Under the pieces are notes generated by a model. It saw only the letters and a list, made by a program, of their open reading frames with translations, did no database searches and had not been told where the DNA came from. From Takakia lepidozioides (taxonomy: Eukaryota; Streptophyta; Takakiopsida; Takakiales; Takakiaceae), in assembly GCA_030704615.1 (NCBI GenBank), contig CM060733.1, positions 30,134,001 through 30,194,000 of the forward strand: 60,000 nt of DNA, in the 5' to 3' direction. Below are positions 54,748 to 60,000 of this stretch, in pieces. The position numbers and the translations under genes were made by a program. How positions within the stretch are numbered: position 1 is the first letter of the stretch; each line of letters begins with the position of its first letter.

Positions 54748-57700
54748 TTGGGCTCGGGTTGGTTACTGTGCTTAAACTTATGGCCTGCGAACACAATCAA
54801 AAATTTAGCTCCTATCAACATCAACACTCCTCAGGGTGATCCCTGGGAATTGGTTACTTATGCCAAATCTAGGGCTTCATGTGTAGTTTTTGGGGTGAAT
54901 CCCAGGATGGACGATGTGTCCTTTAAAACTACATGCTCTAGCTTAGGCTTGGATTTCATGGCTAATGGTACCATCTCGAGACTTGATAACAGGGGTACGT
55001 TGAAGGTTGCAATGACCAAAAGTGCTTCTAATAGAGTCCCGCATCAATTCAATCTCAAAGAAGTTCGTCCCTTGACTGGCTGGAGAGCGGTCTTAGACAT
55101 TGGTGATTCAATGGGGCGCTCTAGGAAGACAACCAAGGGCAACAACTTCAACTTGAGAGTTTCTAATCAGTTTGATGCTCTGGATGAGGTTGAATCCAAA
55201 CAGCCAGAAGGACAAGATGCCCCTAAGTGTACGGAACCTGAACGTCCTGAATCTGAAGGATTTGGTACTCTGAATGGTTTACCAATCCTCAAGGTTTACA
55301 CAAGACGAACAAATTCTATACACGGGGTAATTGTCCCCAAGCCGTCAGATGGACAATCTGTCCCTAAGTGTGCAGAGCCTGAACGTCGTGTAACTGAAGG
55401 ATTTGGTACTCTAAATGGTTTACCAATCCTCAAAGTCTACACAAGACGAGCAAAATCTATACACGGGGTAATTGTCCCCAAGCAGTCTGACGGACAATCT
55501 GCCCCTATGTGTGCGGAGCCTGTGCGTCGTGTAACTGAAAGATTTGGTACCCTGAATGGTTTACCAATTCTCAAAGTTTACACAAGACGAGCAAAATCTA
55601 CACATGGGGTAACTGTCCCCCCTTTGCAGAACGGTTGGCCGTCCAGGAGCAATCACAAGCTACCTAGACGACAAACAATTCACACGCAAAGGGCTGGCTT
55701 GCGGCTGGCCACTTTCAACTTCTCAGGGTTGACCAACCAAAGGAAACAACTTGAAGTGGGACAAGTTCTTCGGACTAATGATATTCATATCTGTGCTGGG
55801 CAAGAAACATGGGAAACGTCGGATAAACTGGTTGGAGATGTCATTGGTTATAAATGGGCAGGTAAGATGTGTACTCTCAAGGCAGCCTCTGCCAAACGCG
55901 GTCAAAAAGGGGTTGGATTCTTTGTCCGTGATTTCTTGTTTGACAATTGTGAAATTATCAACAAGGGTTTGAGGTACGAGCATAGTATCTGGCTAAAACT
56001 GAATTTGAAGGGCGGCATGAGTACAAAGGACCTCTTTGTTGGTTGTGTTTACATGCCCACAGAGGGGACCCTTAGTGCTGACGCAGACAAGGCCTTCGAA
56101 GATGTAAAGCTGGACTGTGCTTCATTCCTTGCCAAAGGTCAGGTGGTACTATTGGGGGACTTCAATGCCCGGGTGGGCAAAGGGATCCATCAGGACGATA
56201 TCATTGGACCTTTTGGTGAGGACGAGCTGAATTCTAATGGCAGACGGTTAATTAACTGTCTAGAAGAGCTTCAGCTTTTGACCTTGAATAACAGGACAAG
56301 AGGTGACCAAGTGCAGTGGACTCGTGAGAAATCCCAAACTGGGGAACGTTCCATTGTGGACTATATCATAATGGACAAAATTTTGTTCCCCCAGTGTGCC
56401 AATGTGTTGATCGACAGAACTGATATTGGTACCTCTGACCACTTCCTGGTTTGGACTGAGATCAAAAGGTGTTTTCCCACCACCAAGAGATCTGTGAAAC
56501 GTTCGATTCGGAAGTGGCGCATAGAAAAATTCCACAATGAGGAGGTCAAGGCTGAGTACGTCCAGGCCTTGCAAGAGGCTCTCCCTCATTTTGTCCAATC
56601 GCTCCAAGAACTTCAGTCACGCTCTGTTAACGCAAGAAATGAAGTCGAAAGAGCAGTGGACTCTTGGGAGAGTTTCGTTTCCTCCGTGGCTGACAAGATC
56701 ATTGGGAGGAAACTAATTGTCTGCGGTAGAGCAGTTAATTGGTGGACTAATGAGATTAAACTCAAGATAGCTGAGAGACGAGCCCTCTATAAAGAGTGCT
56801 GCAATTTGGAAACCAACAGAGAATTGTGGGCGAGGTACTACCAGCTCCGTAAAGATATCAATCAGCTTGTTAGGTCTCAGAAGAAATTATACTGGGACAA
56901 GTTATACAGTGAAATAAACTCAAACCACCATGGTGGTAATGAGAAAGAAATTCTGGTTGGCCCTTCAACGTTTGTACAAACCGAAAAACGGTCAGCAAGT
57001 ACAAGCGCTGAAGACTACTAAAGGTGCAGTGGTGACTTCATCGCTTGACATTGTCAAAACCTTTGAAACTCACTACAGTATCCTTGGCAGAACTTCTAGG
57101 TCTAAGAGTGAGGGGTCTTCTGCTGAATGGAGGGACACAGTTGGAAAAACTGTTCCTATGATTCAAAACAGCCCTGATGAACTGGAGTATATTTCAATGG
57201 CTTATAATGCTCCCATTAGTTCTTCTGAGATTGTGGAAGCAATTGCACATTTAAATGGATATAAAGCTGGTGGACCTGATGGTATTGTCAACGAGCTTAT
57301 CAAGCACGGTGGCGATCCCATGATAGAGGCCCTAGTTCTCCTCTTTAACCTTATCTGGAAGACTGAAATGATCCCCTTTCGCTGGCGACAGGGGGTCATT
57401 GTCAATCTATACAAGAAGGGTGACAGAAGAACCGGGGAACTACCGTGGCATCACGCTCCTCAATGCTGTTGGCAAGACATTCTGCAGAGTTATAAGTACT
57501 CGTCTCGAGGTTGATCTGGAGTCAGAGGTTGTTTCCACAAAGGCCAAGCTGGCTTTCGGCGAAACAGGGGCTGTGTGGATCATATCTTCACTCTAAGCCA
57601 GATTATCCAGGGAAGGAAAAAAGAAGGGAAACCCACTTATGTCTTTTTCCTGGATGTCAAAAAGGCTTATGACACAGTGTGGAGGGATGGCCTATGGTTC

Positions 57701-59288
57701 CGCCTCTGGTCTTGGGATCAAGGGAAAGATGTGGAGAGTTGTCCACAACTTGTATGCTCACACCAAAAGCTGTGTCACTGTTAACGGACAGAAGTCCAAC
57801 TTCTTTGACATAGACCAAGGTGTAGCTCAATGATGTACTCTCTCCCCTCTGCTCTTCAATGTTTTCATCAATCAACTCCTCGAGGATGTGGAAAGTGAGG
57901 GATTTGGGTTAAGGGTGGGTGATACCACCATACCAGCCCCTATGTTTGCGGATGACTTCGCAGGCATAGGGGAGACTCCAACCAATCTCCAGGAGTTGAT
58001 TGATTGCGCGAAGAGATACTTTGATCTTTGGGGGCTAGAGGCTAATGTCAGCAAATGTGCAGTGGTAGCATTCAACGACAGAGGAGAGGGAGGAAGTGAT
58101 CTTAAGTGGCAGTGGGGTAGCCAAGAGATCCCGGTCCTCCCTTCCTACACTTACCTGGGCGTTGAGTTCTCCTCCAATTGTAATTGGGATGCACATATCC
58201 GGAAAGTTGTTCAAACTGGCAAGGGCAAAGCTCTGGGGCTCACTAAATTTTTCCACTGCAGAGGGGTCAACTCTGAGGTTAAGAAAACGATGCTTTGTCG
58301 CGTTATTAGACCTGCCTTGGAGTACGGATCTGCTATATGGGTTGATAACTCCAACCAGGCTAAGTCTCTAGAATCCATTCAAGTGGGGGTGCTTAAGGAG
58401 TGTATGTCAGCATGCTCCAAAACAGCCAATGTGGCTGTTCGGGGTGAGTTTGGCATTCCGTCCTTAAGCTCCCGACGAGATGAATTCAAGGTCAGATGGT
58501 GGGGTCAGCTGCAACATATGCCCAACACCAGATATCCTAAATTAATCGACTCTATATCTTGGAAACAGGACCGCCCTGTCAAACAGGCTAAGTCCTGGCA
58601 GAAGAGAGTAGAAGAGATCCTCAAGGACCTGGACCTGGATCCGCAAGTCTTGACCCTGCTGGATAAATCTGACTTAGAGGCTGTAGTGTCCTCAGCCATG
58701 TCTGTTGCCATGAGATTGTCTGATGAAAATGGAGTTAGGCAGAAAACTTCCCTGAACTTGTTTCCAGTCTGTGACATGGGGGAGGACATCTTGGATGACC
58801 TCAAGGGTCTACCCACTCTCGGCACTAGACTGAAATTTAAACTCAGGGCAGGAAGCCTACCTTTGAACAGCAAACAGAAGCAGAGAGGAAAGGGAGAGTG
58901 CAATTGCCCGTTGTGTGGGCAATCTGAAGACAATATTCATTTTCTGATACACTGTCCGGGGTTCTCTCACCAAAGAGACGCTCTCTTCAAATCTATTAAG
59001 GGAATTGTGCCTGTACCCCTGTTTACCAACTTTGAAAGTCTCAAGGCTGAGCCAAAAGCCCAGGCCCTCCTGAGGCCTAGTTTTTGGGCAAATCACACAC
59101 AGCAGATTGATGCTTGTGTGAAGGGATTTCTAGAGGATATCTGGAAAACCCGGATTAATTCTTTATATGGAGGTAAGTCTTACTACCAACGTCAGCCCCT
59201 GACAGAGGTAGGTTCTGTCCCTTTTGTTCCCGCTCAAACTGGGCGCAGGGTCAATGGCCACAAGGCTACGGCAAACAACGTCTTATGA
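54748..59288 (+). pseudogene. Non-LTR retrotransposon (LINE): endonuclease, reverse transcriptase, C-terminal zinc knuckle
   Basis: A continuous frame from 54748 to about 57020 has an N-terminal region with three 47-residue repeats, then an AP-type endonuclease (LRLATFNFSG, ICAGQETWE, LLGDFNARVG, IVDYIIMD, TSDHFLVW). RT follows in broken frames: NGYKAGGPDGIVNELIKHGG, GVIVNLYKKGDR, NYRGITLLNAVGKTF, YVFFLDVKKAYDTVWRDG, CTLSPLLFNVFINQLLEDV, then PMFADDFAGIGE (FADD catalytic motif) in the last frame, 57888-59288. That frame continues to a zinc knuckle, CNCPLCGQSEDNIHFLIHC, near the C-terminus. Breaks: about 57000, 57430, 57560 and 57700, plus TGA at 57831-57833 where VAQ(G)CTLSP is expected. It copies itself by target-primed reverse transcription when intact; this copy is dead. 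Not resolved to a clade. Confidence 0.9.
55217..55640 (+). repeat. Three 141-bp (47-residue) in-frame repeats in the LINE N-terminal region
   Basis: ATTTGGTACTCTGAATGG-type starts occur at 55260, 55401 and 55542, an exact 141-bp period. Each unit encodes FGTLNGLPILKVYTRR...HGV.VP followed by a spacer ending CAEP.RRVTE. Copies two and three are closest. The repeats keep the frame and precede the endonuclease. Confidence 0.85.
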
Positions 59289-59488
59289 GTACAATCTGTT
59301 ATGAAGGTGCAATCGCTGACCACAGACTGCTCATCCCAGAGGCAAGCTGCTTTGAAGACCCGAAATGCTTAATAGCTTAGCTTCACAAGCACTCCGGCTC
59401 GGTGCAGAAAGTTAGCCCCGTTTCCTACTGCTTTCCTTTGTGTAATTGTATCCATAGCCCATAAGCTCTTTTCTTCTCTGTCTCTTTT

Positions 59489-60000
59489 GGTATGGTACCT
59501 CTGACAACTTTCTGGTTTGGAGATCAAAAGGTGTTTCCCCAACACCAAGAGATCTGTGAAACGTATTCGGAAGTGGCGCATAGAAAATTCCAAAATGAAT
59601 AGGTCAAGGCTGAGTATGTCCAGGCATTGCAAGAGGCTCTCCCTCACTTTGTCCATTCGCTCCAAGATCTTCAGTCTCGCTCTGGCGATGCAAGAAATGA
59701 AGTCAGAAGAGCGGTGGATTCTTGGGAGAGTTTCATCTCCTCTGTGGCTGACAAGATCATTGGGAGGAAACTAATTGTCTGTGGTAGAGCTGTTAATTGG
59801 TGGACCAATGAGATCAAACTCAAGATAGCTGAGACTAGTGCTCTATAAAGAGTGCTGCATTATGAAAGTCAACAAAGAATTGTGGGCTAGGTACTAGCAG
59901 ATACGCAAAGATATCAATCAGCTCATGACAAGAGATTCTGGTTGGCCCTTCAACGTCTGTACAAGCCAAAAATTTGTCAGCAAGTACAAGCGCTGAGGAC
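59489..60000 (+). mobile_element. Second copy of the same LINE family, partial
   Basis: From GGTACCTCTGAC..CTTTCTGGTTTGG at about 59495 the sequence matches 56429-57010 of the first copy (RSVKR, WRIE, GRKLIVCGRAVNWWTNEIKLKIAE). It has single-base frameshifts, several point changes and loss of about 60 bp near 59935, where it jumps to GATTCTGGTTGGCCCTTCAA. It starts in the middle of the endonuclease, so its 5' end is missing; the window ends inside it. Confidence 0.8.

Overview
The window looks like nuclear DNA from a plant-lineage eukaryote with a repeat-rich genome. Spliceosomal introns (GT...AG) interrupt nearly every gene. The elements are plant-type CACTA (En/Spm), Ty3/gypsy and LINE families. 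The unique genes are a GPR1/FUN34/YaaH transporter, an FAD monooxygenase and exons of pantothenate kinase. A streptophyte alga of the Chara type would fit, but that is inference and no species marker is present. No rRNA, CRISPR array, bacterial operon or intact tRNA gene was seen.

Layout. 1-7.9 kb: no gene; GC-rich duplicated repeats, two tRNA-derived SINE copies, a cluster of TGTAAC/GTTACA hexamers, six copies of a 91-bp satellite unit, and a 137-bp tandem duplication. 8.0-9.3 kb: complete two-exon acetate/succinate-type transporter. 10.5-11.6 kb: unrecognised membrane-protein gene on the minus strand. 13.1-22.0 kb: CACTA element #1, with a TNP2 transposase on the minus strand (cut by a Ty3/gypsy fragment with a PHD finger) and, divergently, a seven-exon 914-residue second protein on the plus strand. 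It ends in subterminal repeats and a ...TAGTG terminus. 22.0-24.1 kb: unrecognised spliced gene starting 3 bp after that terminus, containing a duplicated 33-nt exon. 24.3-26.2 kb: three phase-consistent pantothenate kinase exons, minus strand. 28.8-32.9 kb: complete seven-exon FAD monooxygenase, minus strand (456 residues). 33-38 kb: repeats only. 38.1-39.6 kb: endonuclease part of an L1-like LINE.

40.3-53.7 kb is a nested block. Two ~310-bp TG...CA direct repeats probably are the LTRs of a minus-strand Ty3/gypsy element (gag at 50.5-50.9, RT at 49.8-50.3, RNase H at 42.5-43.2, integrase at 41.2-42.2 kb). The element is split between RT and RNase H by about 6.6 kb of other DNA. That insert holds a coding-like block, the left end (CACTAC) and decayed TNP2 of CACTA #2, and, divergent from TNP2, a spliced gene whose conceptual product looks like a beta-class DNA amino-methyltransferase. 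The gag region is interrupted by another plus-strand coding-like block. 54.7-59.3 kb: a frameshifted LINE (endonuclease, RT, C-terminal zinc knuckle) carrying three 47-residue repeats in its N-terminal part; a second, shorter copy runs off the window end.

How the parts relate. The transporter, monooxygenase and pantothenate kinase exons are ordinary host metabolism and share no pathway that the sequence shows. The rest is nested transposons. The most unusual item is the methyltransferase-like gene at 47.7-49.75 kb, which sits where CACTA #1 carries its second protein. Several frame breaks fall in homopolymers (G17 at 14609, G8 at 48716), so some may be assembly artefacts.
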